A stretch of DNA of 13,156 bases from positions 1 to 13,156 of the forward strand of contig JAGPGI010000034.1 in assembly GCA_018056045.1 (NCBI GenBank), in the 5' to 3' direction. Positions 6,598 through 13,156 of this stretch are shown here, one piece after another. Position 1 is the stretch's first letter. Each line of letters opens with the position of its first letter. The position numbers and the translations under genes are program-made. Source of the stretch: Paracoccus sp. (in: a-proteobacteria). Its GTDB lineage: Bacteria > Pseudomonadota > Alphaproteobacteria > Rhodobacterales > Rhodobacteraceae. The notes beneath the pieces are model-generated. The model did no database searches, was not told the DNA's origin, and saw only the letters and a program-made list of their open reading frames with translations.

Positions 6598-8310
6598 ATG
6601 ACCCTTGGACAGACCGCCTCGGCGCTGGCGCTGGCCGCCCTGCCCTTGACCGCCCTGACCGCGCCCGCCCTTGCCGAACGCGGCGCGGATGGCGAATTGC
6701 GCGTGCTTTACTGGCAGGCGCCGACGGTCCTGAACCCTTATCTCTCGACCGGGGCCAAGGATGTCGATCCGGCCTCGATGGTGATCGAGCCTTTGGCGCA
6801 GGTCGCGCCCGATGGCAGCCTGACCCCGGTTCTGGCGGCCGAGATCCCCAGCCTTGAAAACGGCGGCATCGCGGCCGATTACAGCGCGGTCACATGGAAG
6901 CTGAAGCCAGGGCTGGTGTGGTCCGATGGGAGCCCGGTCACCGCCGAGGACGTGAAATTCACCGCCGAATACTGCATGGACCCGGCATTCGGCTGCGCGG
7001 TCCTGCAAGAATTCGAGGGCATTACCTCGGTCGAGGTGCTGGATGCGCAGACCGTGCGGCTGAATTTCGACGCGCCCCGCTTTGCCCCCTTGCAGGCCTT
7101 TGTCGGCGGCCGCACCCCGATCCTGCAAAAGGCGCAATTCGCCGCCTGCAAGGGCGCGGCGGGGGTCAGTTGCACGGCGCAGAATTTCGGCCCCCTTGGC
7201 ACCGGCCCCTATAAGGTTGCGGATTTCCGCCCCGGCGATGTTGCCCAGTTCGAGCTGAACCCGAATTACCGCGATGCCGCGAAACCCGCCTTCGCGCGGG
7301 TGACGGTCAAGGGCGGCGGCGATGCCATGGCTGCGGCCCGCGCCGTGCTGGAAAGTGCCGAATACGACTTTGCCTGGAACCTGCAACTGCCGCCCGAAGC
7401 CGTCTCGGCGATGGAGGCTGCCGGCAAGGGCCGGGTGGTCGCCAGTTTCGGCGCGATGGTCGAGCGGATCGACCTGAACCAGACGAACCCCTCGCCCAGC
7501 CTGCCCGAGGGCGAGCGCTCGACCCTCATGCATCCGCATCCCTTCCTGACCGATCCGGCGGTGCGCAAGGCGCTGTCCATGGCCATCGACCGCCAGATCA
7601 TCGCCGAACTGGCCTATGGCCCGGCCGGCAAGGCCACCTGCACCATCCTGCCCATGCCCGAGGCCTATGCCCCCGAAGCCCCGGCCTGCCTGACCCAGGA
7701 CCTGGAGGGCGCGCGCGCCCTGCTGGATCAGGCCGGATGGCTGCCGGGGCCGGATGGCATCCGCGCAAAGGACGGCACCCGGCTGGCGCTGCTGTTCCAG
7801 ACCACGGTGAACCCGGTGCGTCAGGACGAACAGGCCCTGGTCAAGCAATGGTGGTCGGAAATCGGCGTCGAGACCGAACTGAAGGCCGTTGACGGTGCCT
7901 CGTTCTTTGGCGCGGATCCGGGCAATCCCGACACCCAGACCAAGTTCTATGCCGATGCCGAGATGTATACCGACGCCTATTATCTGCCCGACCCGGCATC
8001 ATTCCTGAGCAAGTTCACCTGCGACCGCATCCCGACCCCCGAAACGCAATGGCAGGGCAACAATACGCCGCGTTTCTGCGACGCGGGCTATGATGCCGGC
8101 ATCACCGAACTGCATGCCATGGGGGATCTGGCCCAGCGCCAGCAGCTTGCCAGAAAGCTGGATGCGCAGTTGATCGGCGACGGCAACTATGCGCTGCCGC
8201 TGATCCATCGCGGCATGGTCTCGGCGCATGTGAACACGCTTTCGGGGATCGTCCCCAATGGCTGGGAAGGGCAATTGTGGAACGTCGCCGACTGGAGCCG
8301 CGTGAAATGA
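6598..8310 (+). CDS. Peptide-type ABC transporter solute-binding protein 2 (SBP_bac_5 family), tandem paralogue
   Basis: This 570-residue secreted binding protein is closely related to the preceding gene product. With mature starts at ERGADG, both mature chains are 544 residues long, and 34 of the first 60 mature residues are identical by hand count. All eight cysteines (126, 133, 184, 192, 348, 364, 475, 494) keep a constant offset of +4 from protein 1. The leader MTLGQTASALALAALPLTALTAPALA has a good hydrophobic core and ALA cleavage site but no Lys or Arg in its n-region. Only a weak purine-rich ribosome site (GGAAAAAGA) precedes the ATG. A region near residues 456-474 differs strongly from protein 1 and may alter ligand choice (inference). 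It lies 25 bp before the first permease gene. Confidence 0.94.
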   Translation: MTLGQTASALALAALPLTALTAPALAERGADGELRVLYWQAPTVLNPYLSTGAKDVDPASMVIEPLAQVAPDGSLTPVLAAEIPSLENGGIAADYSAVTWKLKPGLVWSDGSPVTAEDVKFTAEYCMDPAFGCAVLQEFEGITSVEVLDAQTVRLNFDAPRFAPLQAFVGGRTPILQKAQFAACKGAAGVSCTAQNFGPLGTGPYKVADFRPGDVAQFELNPNYRDAAKPAFARVTVKGGGDAMAAARAVLESAEYDFAWNLQLPPEAVSAMEAAGKGRVVASFGAMVERIDLNQTNPSPSLPEGERSTLMHPHPFLTDPAVRKALSMAIDRQIIAELAYGPAGKATCTILPMPEAYAPEAPACLTQDLEGARALLDQAGWLPGPDGIRAKDGTRLALLFQTTVNPVRQDEQALVKQWWSEIGVETELKAVDGASFFGADPGNPDTQTKFYADAEMYTDAYYLPDPASFLSKFTCDRIPTPETQWQGNNTPRFCDAGYDAGITELHAMGDLAQRQQLARKLDAQLIGDGNYALPLIHRGMVSAHVNTLSGIVPNGWEGQLWNVADWSRVK

Positions 8311-8326
8311 TGCGACCAAGGACAGC

Positions 8327-8331
8327 GGAGG
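8327..8331 (+). promoter_or_regulatory. Shine-Dalgarno of the first permease gene
   Basis: GGAGG lies four bases before the ATG at 8336. It supports that start and independent ribosome loading after the binding-protein stop at 8310. Confidence 0.7.
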
Positions 8332-8335
8332 CCCC

Positions 8336-9343
8336 ATGCTGACATTCGCCCTGCGCCGGATCCTGCTGGCGATCCCGACGCTTTTGTTCATCTCGCTGGT
8401 GATTTTCCTGCTGCTTGAAGCATCACCCGGCGACCCCTTGGGCGAGGTGCCCCTGACCGTCCCCCCCGAGGTCAAGGAGCGCATGCGCGAGGCGCTGGGG
8501 CTGGGTCAGGCCTGGTATATCCGCTATGTGCTGTGGCTGAAGCAGTTCTTCTGGGTCGAGCCGCTTTACTGGTGCGACCAGATTTTCGGCACCGATTTCA
8601 GCGCCGGCATGCAGCGTATCATCAGCTTTCAGTCGCGCAGCCCGGTCTTTGACGTGATCGCCCAGCGCCTGCCGCAGACGCTGACCGTCGTCGGCATGTC
8701 CTATCTGCTGGGGGTGCTGATCGCGATCCCGATCGGGATCATCTCGGCCTATCGGCAATACAGCTGGTTCGACCAGATCGGCACCTTCGTGTCGATGGTC
8801 GGGTTTTCGCTGCCGACATTCTTTACCGGGGTGGTGTTCATCATCATCTTCGGGATCAAGCTGCAATGGTTCCCCTCGATCTATGACACCACGCTGCGGG
8901 TCACCGACTGGGACAGCTTTGTCCAGCAGGTGCGCCAGATGGTGATGCCAGTCACTGTGCTGGCGCTTTACAATGCCGCGCAGATCAGCCGCTTCATGCG
9001 GGCCTCGATGCTGGACAACCTGCGTCAGGACTATGTGCGCACCGCCCGCGCCAAGGGCCTGTCCGAGCGCACGGTGGTGCTGAAGCACGTCCTGCGCAAT
9101 TCGCTGATCCCCGTGGTCACGGTGATCGCGCTGGGGCTGCCGGTGGTCTTTGGCGGCGCGCTGATCACCGAGCAGGTCTTCAAGGTGAACGGCATCGGCC
9201 AGCTTCTGATCCTTGCGATCCATGCCAATGACATTCCCATGGTGATGACCCTGACCTTCATCTTTGCCATCCTGATCGTCAGCTTCACACTGATCGCCGA
9301 CCTGCTTTACGGCGTGCTTGACCCGAGGATCCGCTATGACTGA
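8336..9343 (+). CDS. ABC transporter permease, DppB/OppB type
   Basis: This 335-residue inner-membrane permease is one half of the transport channel. The N-terminal segment (about residues 9-27) is the conserved first helix, followed by the family motif ASPGDP (29-34). A periplasmic loop of about 85 residues comes next, then five further hydrophobic segments near 117-138, 148-173, 203-215, 258-278 and 303-327. The ATPase-coupling EAA-like loop is DYVRTARAKGLSERTVVLKH (232-251). The C-terminus LLYGVLDPRIRYD is typical of the family. It would pair with the next gene product and the fused ATPase. The stop (9341-9343) overlaps the start of the second permease by eight bases, so the two are expected to be made in equal amounts. 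Confidence 0.95.
   Translation: MLTFALRRILLAIPTLLFISLVIFLLLEASPGDPLGEVPLTVPPEVKERMREALGLGQAWYIRYVLWLKQFFWVEPLYWCDQIFGTDFSAGMQRIISFQSRSPVFDVIAQRLPQTLTVVGMSYLLGVLIAIPIGIISAYRQYSWFDQIGTFVSMVGFSLPTFFTGVVFIIIFGIKLQWFPSIYDTTLRVTDWDSFVQQVRQMVMPVTVLALYNAAQISRFMRASMLDNLRQDYVRTARAKGLSERTVVLKHVLRNSLIPVVTVIALGLPVVFGGALITEQVFKVNGIGQLLILAIHANDIPMVMTLTFIFAILIVSFTLIADLLYGVLDPRIRYD
9325..9329 (+). promoter_or_regulatory. Shine-Dalgarno that fixes the start of the second permease
   Basis: GAGGA lies six bases before the ATG at 9336, inside the end of the upstream permease gene. It favours this ATG over the in-frame TTG at 9318. Confidence 0.6.
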
Positions 9344-10316
9344 GCCGCGTAATCTTCTGGTCGAGGAAACTGCCAGCAACGCCGCTGCACCGGGCGCCGA
9401 GGCCCTGCCGCCCGCCAATCCGGTCGAGGCGGGCGCCCCCGCCCGCAGCCAGTGGCGCGATATCTGGCGGCAGTTTCGCAGCCATCGCGGTGCCATGGTG
9501 GCGCTGGTGCTGTTTGTCAGCATCATTCTGTTCGTCGCCATCGGGCCATGGCTCTGGACCATCGATCCGACCTTTGTCGATTACCGCGCCCGCAATCAGG
9601 GCTTCAGCATGGCCCATCCCCTTGGCACCGACCAGTTGGGCCGGGACATGCTGGCGCGGATGATGACGGGGGGACGGGTCTCGATCGCGGTGGGGCTGGT
9701 CGCGATGTCGATCGCACTGACGCTGGGCAGCCTGATCGGGGTCGTCTCGGGCTATTTCAAGCGGCTGGACGCGCCCCTGATGCGGCTGACCGAGCTGTTT
9801 CTGGCGCTGCCGCTGCTGCCATTGCTGTTGCTGATGGTGACGCTGTTTCGCGAGCCCCTGGGCCAGAAGCTGGGGCCGGCGGGCGGGACATTCTTGCTGA
9901 TCGTCGCGGCCATCGGCGTGACCTCGTGGATGCAGACGGCGCGGATCGTCAGGGGCGATGTTCTGGGCCTGAAAGAGCGCGAATTCATTCTGGCGGCGAA
10001 ATCCATCGGCACGCCCGCGCCGCGCATGATCCTGCGCCATGTGCTGCCCAATGTGATCTCGCCGATCATGGTGGCGGCGACGCTGGGGATCGCGACCGCG
10101 ATCATCACCGAAAGCGCGCTGTCATTTCTGGGTCTGGGCTTTCCGCCGGATTTCCCGACCTGGGGGCGGTTGCTGTTCGATGCGGTGGACCAGATGCAGC
10201 AATATCCGTGGCGGGTGATCCTGCCGGGCGCCTTCATTTCGCTGACGGTTCTGTCGGTGAACTATATCGGCGACGGATTGCGGGACGCGATGGATCCCCG
10301 CATTCGCGGGCGGTGA
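9336..10316 (+). CDS. ABC transporter permease, DppC/OppC type
   Basis: This 326-residue inner-membrane permease is the second channel half. A polar, Ala/Pro-rich N-terminal tail of about 38 residues precedes the OppC N-terminal region (WRDIWRQFRSHRGAMVALVL) and first helix (about 53-73). The conserved HPLGTDQLGRDMLARMMTGG (94-113) follows, then hydrophobic segments near 115-140, 153-170, 185-198, 240-263 and 294-312. The EAA coupling loop is EFILAAKSIGTPAPRMILRH (216-235), and ESALSFLGLG (259-268) is the usual family signature. The C-terminus GDGLRDAMDPRIRGR is typical. It is the last gene of the importer operon. The start at 9336 is preferred because of GAGGA six bases upstream. It ends 44 bp from the convergent thiamine diphosphokinase gene. 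Confidence 0.95.
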   Translation: MTEPRNLLVEETASNAAAPGAEALPPANPVEAGAPARSQWRDIWRQFRSHRGAMVALVLFVSIILFVAIGPWLWTIDPTFVDYRARNQGFSMAHPLGTDQLGRDMLARMMTGGRVSIAVGLVAMSIALTLGSLIGVVSGYFKRLDAPLMRLTELFLALPLLPLLLLMVTLFREPLGQKLGPAGGTFLLIVAAIGVTSWMQTARIVRGDVLGLKEREFILAAKSIGTPAPRMILRHVLPNVISPIMVAATLGIATAIITESALSFLGLGFPPDFPTWGRLLFDAVDQMQQYPWRVILPGAFISLTVLSVNYIGDGLRDAMDPRIRGR

Positions 10317-10360
10317 TCACGTCGCGGCCGGACGGATATTTGAGTGAAGAAGAAAGCGGT

Positions 10361-11005
10361 TCAGAGCGCGCGTGCGAGTGTTTCCAGATGCGCGCGTGGC
10401 AGGATCAGCAGCATCGGCCCTTCGGTCTGCAACAGGACCGGGCCGGTCGCTGCGTTCGAGGTGCCGATGCGGGCATCGGGTGCGAAATCGAGGCCGTCGA
10501 TGGGCCATTTCAGGCCCTGCGCATAGCCGCTGGCCGGGCCCATCGGGAACAGCGAGAGCCTTGTGCCGGGGCGCAGGTCAAGGGCGATCTCGGGCGGGCA
10601 TAGGGTGATGACGTCCTCGGCCGCGATCAGGATACAGGGCGGGCCGATCCGGCGCGACAGCGTTGAAAGTGCCGCCAGAAAGTGGTCGTGGCGGGCGCCG
10701 GCAAAGCCCACGGCGATGACCAGTGGCGCATCGATGCGCGACAGGCATTTCTCGAAATCGGTGCTGTCCTGTTCGGTGACGGGATGCAGGTTTTCGGGCG
10801 GAATGCCGGCGCGGGCGCGCGCCGAGATGCTGTCGAAATCGCCCCAGACCGCCTGTGGCACCAGCCCGTTCGCCAAGGCCGTGTCGGCGCCGCCATCGGC
10901 GGCCGCGACGACCGGCGCCAAGGCCAGCGCCTGAGACAGATCGTCAGAATCGAGGGGGGCGCCGCCGATCAGCGTCACCGGCTGGCGGCTGGCCAGACGG
11001 GTCAT
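10361..11005 (-). CDS. Thiamine diphosphokinase
   Basis: This 214-residue cytoplasmic enzyme transfers diphosphate from ATP to thiamine to make thiamine diphosphate. The family motifs are in the expected order: ADGGAD (36-41), WGDFDS (54-59), EQDSTDFEK (78-86) and GARHDH (103-108). These acidic residues bind metal, ATP and thiamine in this fold. The C-terminal beta domain ends with the GTSNAATG segment (181-188), matching the thiamine-binding side. The ATG at 11005 was chosen because it starts just before the first beta strand and its ATGA overlaps the stop of the DUF2842 gene. A longer frame extends upstream to 11110, but that extension lies inside the other gene and lacks family character. 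It is the last gene of the purA operon. Closest to the ThiN/TPK family. Confidence 0.92.
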   Translation of the reverse strand: MTRLASRQPVTLIGGAPLDSDDLSQALALAPVVAAADGGADTALANGLVPQAVWGDFDSISARARAGIPPENLHPVTEQDSTDFEKCLSRIDAPLVIAVGFAGARHDHFLAALSTLSRRIGPPCILIAAEDVITLCPPEIALDLRPGTRLSLFPMGPASGYAQGLKWPIDGLDFAPDARIGTSNAATGPVLLQTEGPMLLILPRAHLETLARAL

Positions 11006-11220
11006 TCGGCCTTGCCGATGCCGGAGAATATCTTGCGGAAGGGCAGGATCCAGACGATCCCCAGCCCGACATAGATCACGAATTCCAGCAGCAGCGGCAT
11101 CCGCCCCCAATGGTCATAGATCAGGCCAGTGATGAACCATGCAGCCGCCAGATACAGCGGCAGGCCCACCAGCAGGATCACCAGCGACCAGCGTTTACGG
11201 GATTTCACATCCATGCTCAT
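11002..11220 (-). CDS. Small DUF2842-like inner-membrane protein
   Basis: This 72-residue protein has a basic N-terminus (MSMDVKSRKRW) and two hydrophobic helices (about 12-31 and 43-58). It ends in GLGIVWILPFRKIFSGIGKAE. The two-helix layout and the xGxxWxLP motif before a basic tail match DUF2842, a small family of unknown function found mainly in alphaproteobacteria. The gene is joined on both sides by ATGA overlaps, with the oxidoreductase upstream and thiamine diphosphokinase downstream, so it is almost certainly translated. The frame continues upstream to 11493 without a stop, but that extension is antisense-like Arg/Pro-rich sequence overlapping the oxidoreductase gene in another frame. 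No biochemical function can be given. Confidence 0.85.
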   Translation of the reverse strand: MSMDVKSRKRWSLVILLVGLPLYLAAAWFITGLIYDHWGRMPLLLEFVIYVGLGIVWILPFRKIFSGIGKAE

Positions 11221-11828
11221 CCGAGAATCCTTTTGCGGGGGCGGGTGGTTGAGGCGCGATCGGCCGCGCGGGTAATGCGGGCCTGCCACCGGGGCAGGCT
11301 GCGTTCCGCCCCGCCGCGGCGGACGGGGCCGAAATAATGCAGCCTGATCGGCGAAAAGCCCACAAAGCCCAGCACCTGCCGGCGATAGCGCCAGCCGACC
11401 GGGTCGAAATAGGCCAGCCGCAGATAGGCGGGCGGCGTGTCCATGGTCACCAGAAGATCCGCCGAGCGTCCCGCCAGCAACCGGTCCCACCACGGGTCCC
11501 GGTCATGATAGCGAAAGGCGCGCCGGGGCAGCAGGGCGCGGTCCCAGAAACCCTTGAGCCGCGCCGGTTCCGCCCCCCACCACAGCGGGAAGGCGAGAGC
11601 CAGATGGTCGCAGCCCTCGATCAGCTCCAGAGCCCGAGCCAGATCCGGCTCCAGCGGCGGAATATCGGCATAGCCGCGCGCAAGGTCCGGATCGAAATCC
11701 AGATCGCGGATGGCGAAGCGGTCCGGCGCGGTGCCCGCCGGCAGCGCCTGCTGATAGAGGTCCAGCAGATGCCCCGACAGGCGGCCGGCATCGGGATGGC
11801 CATCAATCAGCAGGAAGCGCCGCCCCAT
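11217..11828 (-). CDS. Flavodoxin-fold NAD(P)H dehydrogenase (quinone)/oxidoreductase
   Basis: This 203-residue protein belongs to the Flavodoxin_2 family (NQO1, MdaB, KefF/KefG). It opens with the flavin-phosphate loop strand RFLLIDGHPDAGRLSGHLLD (4-23). The highly characteristic FPLWWGAEPARLKGFWDRAL (80-99) follows, binding the flavin and forming the dimer face. Family members transfer two electrons from NAD(P)H to quinones or regulate Kef potassium channels; which applies here cannot be told. The ATG at 11828 was chosen because it directly precedes the first beta strand and starts four bases after the purA stop. The longer frame to 11900 runs back into purA. The stop overlaps the next start as ATGA. 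The C-terminus is Arg-rich (DRASTTRPRKRILG). Confidence 0.88.
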   Translation of the reverse strand: MGRRFLLIDGHPDAGRLSGHLLDLYQQALPAGTAPDRFAIRDLDFDPDLARGYADIPPLEPDLARALELIEGCDHLALAFPLWWGAEPARLKGFWDRALLPRRAFRYHDRDPWWDRLLAGRSADLLVTMDTPPAYLRLAYFDPVGWRYRRQVLGFVGFSPIRLHYFGPVRRGGAERSLPRWQARITRAADRASTTRPRKRILG

Positions 11829-11832
11829 CCGC

Positions 11833-13125
11833 CTAGTCCGCGAAGGGGTCGGTGACCAGAATCGTGTCGTCGCGTTCGGGCGAGGTCGACAGCAGCGCAA
11901 CCGGGCACTGGATCAGCTCCTCGATGCGGCGGACATATTTGATCGCCTCTGCCGGAAGGTCGGCCCAGCTGCGCGCGCCGGCGGTCGATTCCTGCCAGCC
12001 CGGCATTTCCTCATAGATCGGCTTGACCTTGGCTTGCAGCGCCGCGGCCGTGGGCAGGTGGTCGTAATGCACGCCGTCGATTTCATAGCCCACGCAGATC
12101 TTGAGCGTCTTGAAGCCGTCCAACACGTCCAGCTTGGTCAGCGCGATGCCGTTCACGCCGGAAATCGCGCAGGTCTGGCGCACCAGCACCGCGTCGAACC
12201 AGCCGCAGCGGCGTTTGCGGCCGGTGACGGTGCCGAATTCGTGGCCGCGTTCGCCCAGACGCTGGCCGTCCTCGTCGAACAGTTCGCTGGGGAACGGGCC
12301 TTCGCCGACGCGGGTCGTATAGGCCTTGACGATACCAAGGACGAAGCCGATCGCCGATGGCCCCATGCCGGTCCCGGTCGCGGCCATGCCCGACATGGTG
12401 GTCGAGCTGGTGACATAGGGATAGGTGCCAAAGTCGATATCCAGAAGCGAGCCCTGCGCGCCCTCGAACAGGATGCGTTTGCCGGCTTTGCGGTAATCGT
12501 TCATCACCTTCCAGACCGGCTGGGCGTATTGCAGAAGCTTGGGCGCGATCTCAAGCAGCTTGGCGCGCAGCTCGGCCCGGTCGATGGGGGCGGCACCAAG
12601 GCCCTGACGCAGCGCGTCGTGATGCGCAAGCAGCCGGTCGAGGCGCGAATCCAGCGTCTCCTCATCCGCCAGATCGGCGACGCGGATGGTGCGGCGGCCG
12701 ACCTTGTCCTCGTAAGCCGGGCCGATGCCGCGCCCGGTGGTGCCGATTTTCGAGGCACCGGCCGCCTCTTCGCGCAGCCGGTCCAGGTCCTGATGCAGCG
12801 GCAGAATCAGCGGCGTGTTTTCGGCGATCATCAGGTTCTCGGGGCTGATGGCGACGCCCTGCCCGGCCAGCTTGTCGATTTCCGAAAACAGCGCCCAGGG
12901 GTCCAGCACCACGCCATTGCCGATGACCGCCATCTTGCCCTGACGCACGATCCCCGAGGGCAGCAGCGACAGCTTATAGACCTGATTGCCGATGACCAGC
13001 GTGTGGCCGGCGTTATGACCGCCCTGAAAGCGCGCGATCACATCGGCGCGTTCCGAAAGCCAGTCCACGATCTTGCCCTTGCCTTCGTCGCCCCATTGCG
13101 CGCCGACGACCACCACATTGGCCAT
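11833..13125 (-). CDS. purA: Adenylosuccinate synthase
   Basis: This 430-residue cytoplasmic enzyme makes adenylosuccinate from IMP, aspartate and GTP, the first committed step of AMP synthesis. It starts with [18 protein letters not shown], including the GTP-binding loop (12-18) and catalytic D13. GGHNAGHT (35-42) carries catalytic H41. IMP-binding [14 protein letters not shown] (128-141), the GPFPSEL segment, [14 protein letters not shown] and [12 protein letters not shown] follow in order. The length matches the bacterial family. The ATG at 13125 has GGGA upstream (AAGGGAAACCAAT). Only 31 bases of upstream sequence remain in the window, so the promoter is not seen. It heads a minus-strand operon with the oxidoreductase, the DUF2842-like protein and thiamine diphosphokinase. 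Confidence 0.99.
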   Translation of the reverse strand: MANVVVVGAQWGDEGKGKIVDWLSERADVIARFQGGHNAGHTLVIGNQVYKLSLLPSGIVRQGKMAVIGNGVVLDPWALFSEIDKLAGQGVAISPENLMIAENTPLILPLHQDLDRLREEAAGASKIGTTGRGIGPAYEDKVGRRTIRVADLADEETLDSRLDRLLAHHDALRQGLGAAPIDRAELRAKLLEIAPKLLQYAQPVWKVMNDYRKAGKRILFEGAQGSLLDIDFGTYPYVTSSTTMSGMAATGTGMGPSAIGFVLGIVKAYTTRVGEGPFPSELFDEDGQRLGERGHEFGTVTGRKRRCGWFDAVLVRQTCAISGVNGIALTKLDVLDGFKTLKICVGYEIDGVHYDHLPTAAALQAKVKPIYEEMPGWQESTAGARSWADLPAEAIKYVRRIEELIQCPVALLSTSPERDDTILVTDPFAD

Positions 13126-13156
13126 ATTGGTTTCCCTTTCGCGGTCATGAATGCCG

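Noticed and set aside
9318..9335. TTG start six codons upstream for the second permease
   Set aside because: ATG at 9336 has GAGGA at a six-base spacing, while TTG at 9318 has no good ribosome site.
8423..9562. 379-codon minus-strand open frame opposite the permease genes
   Set aside because: Rich in His, Asp, Gln and Arg with no hydrophobic or domain pattern; antisense of two clear permeases.
10317..10360. Possible bidirectional terminator between the two convergent operons
   Set aside because: The best stem is four base pairs with no clear T-tract, too weak to annotate.
11006..11110. Longer start for thiamine diphosphokinase
   Set aside because: The extra 35 residues lie inside the DUF2842-like gene, precede the first conserved strand and resemble no family member.
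11221..11493. N-terminal extension of the DUF2842-like gene
   Set aside because: The extension overlaps the oxidoreductase gene in another frame and is Arg/Gly/Pro-rich. The ATG at 11220 makes an ATGA joint and gives the family length.

Overview
The window is G+C-rich DNA, densely packed with genes. The DUF2842-type small membrane protein, the codon use and the protein flavour all suggest an alphaproteobacterium, most likely a Rhodobacteraceae/Paracoccus-like organism. The genus is an inference from general protein character, not from a search. No rRNA, tRNA, CRISPR array, insertion sequence or phage gene was seen.

Left block (3-2763, + strand): a three-gene, translationally coupled cell-envelope redox cluster. 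It holds the C-terminal part of a YVTN/WD40-like beta-propeller protein cut by the window edge, a SCO1/SenC-type copper/thiol protein, and a secreted monohaem cytochrome c whose C-terminal half looks like a shortened ABC-type periplasmic binding fold. Its dehydrogenase or oxidase partner is not in the window and may lie upstream.

Middle block (2760-10316): a complete SBP_bac_5-type peptide/opine-like ABC importer. The ATPase is one double-domain polypeptide on the minus strand, divergent from two tandem paralogous solute-binding proteins and two permeases on the plus strand. A strong hairpin followed by Ts separates the two binding-protein genes. The 235-bp divergent spacer presumably carries both promoters. 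The ATPase stop codon overlaps the cytochrome stop codon at a shared CTAG.

Right block (10361-13125, minus strand): a compact housekeeping-like operon read right to left. It contains purA (adenylosuccinate synthase), a flavodoxin-fold NAD(P)H oxidoreductase, a 72-residue DUF2842-like membrane protein and thiamine diphosphokinase. The last three genes are joined by ATGA stop/start overlaps. It runs convergent to the transporter operon with only 44 bp between them.

The most noteworthy items are the cytochrome c/truncated binding-protein chimera with its propeller-SCO context, the tandem binding proteins whose mature parts are equal in length with eight cysteines in register, the hairpin between them, and the odd N-terminus of the second binding protein. 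No clear-cut new defence or mobile system was found.
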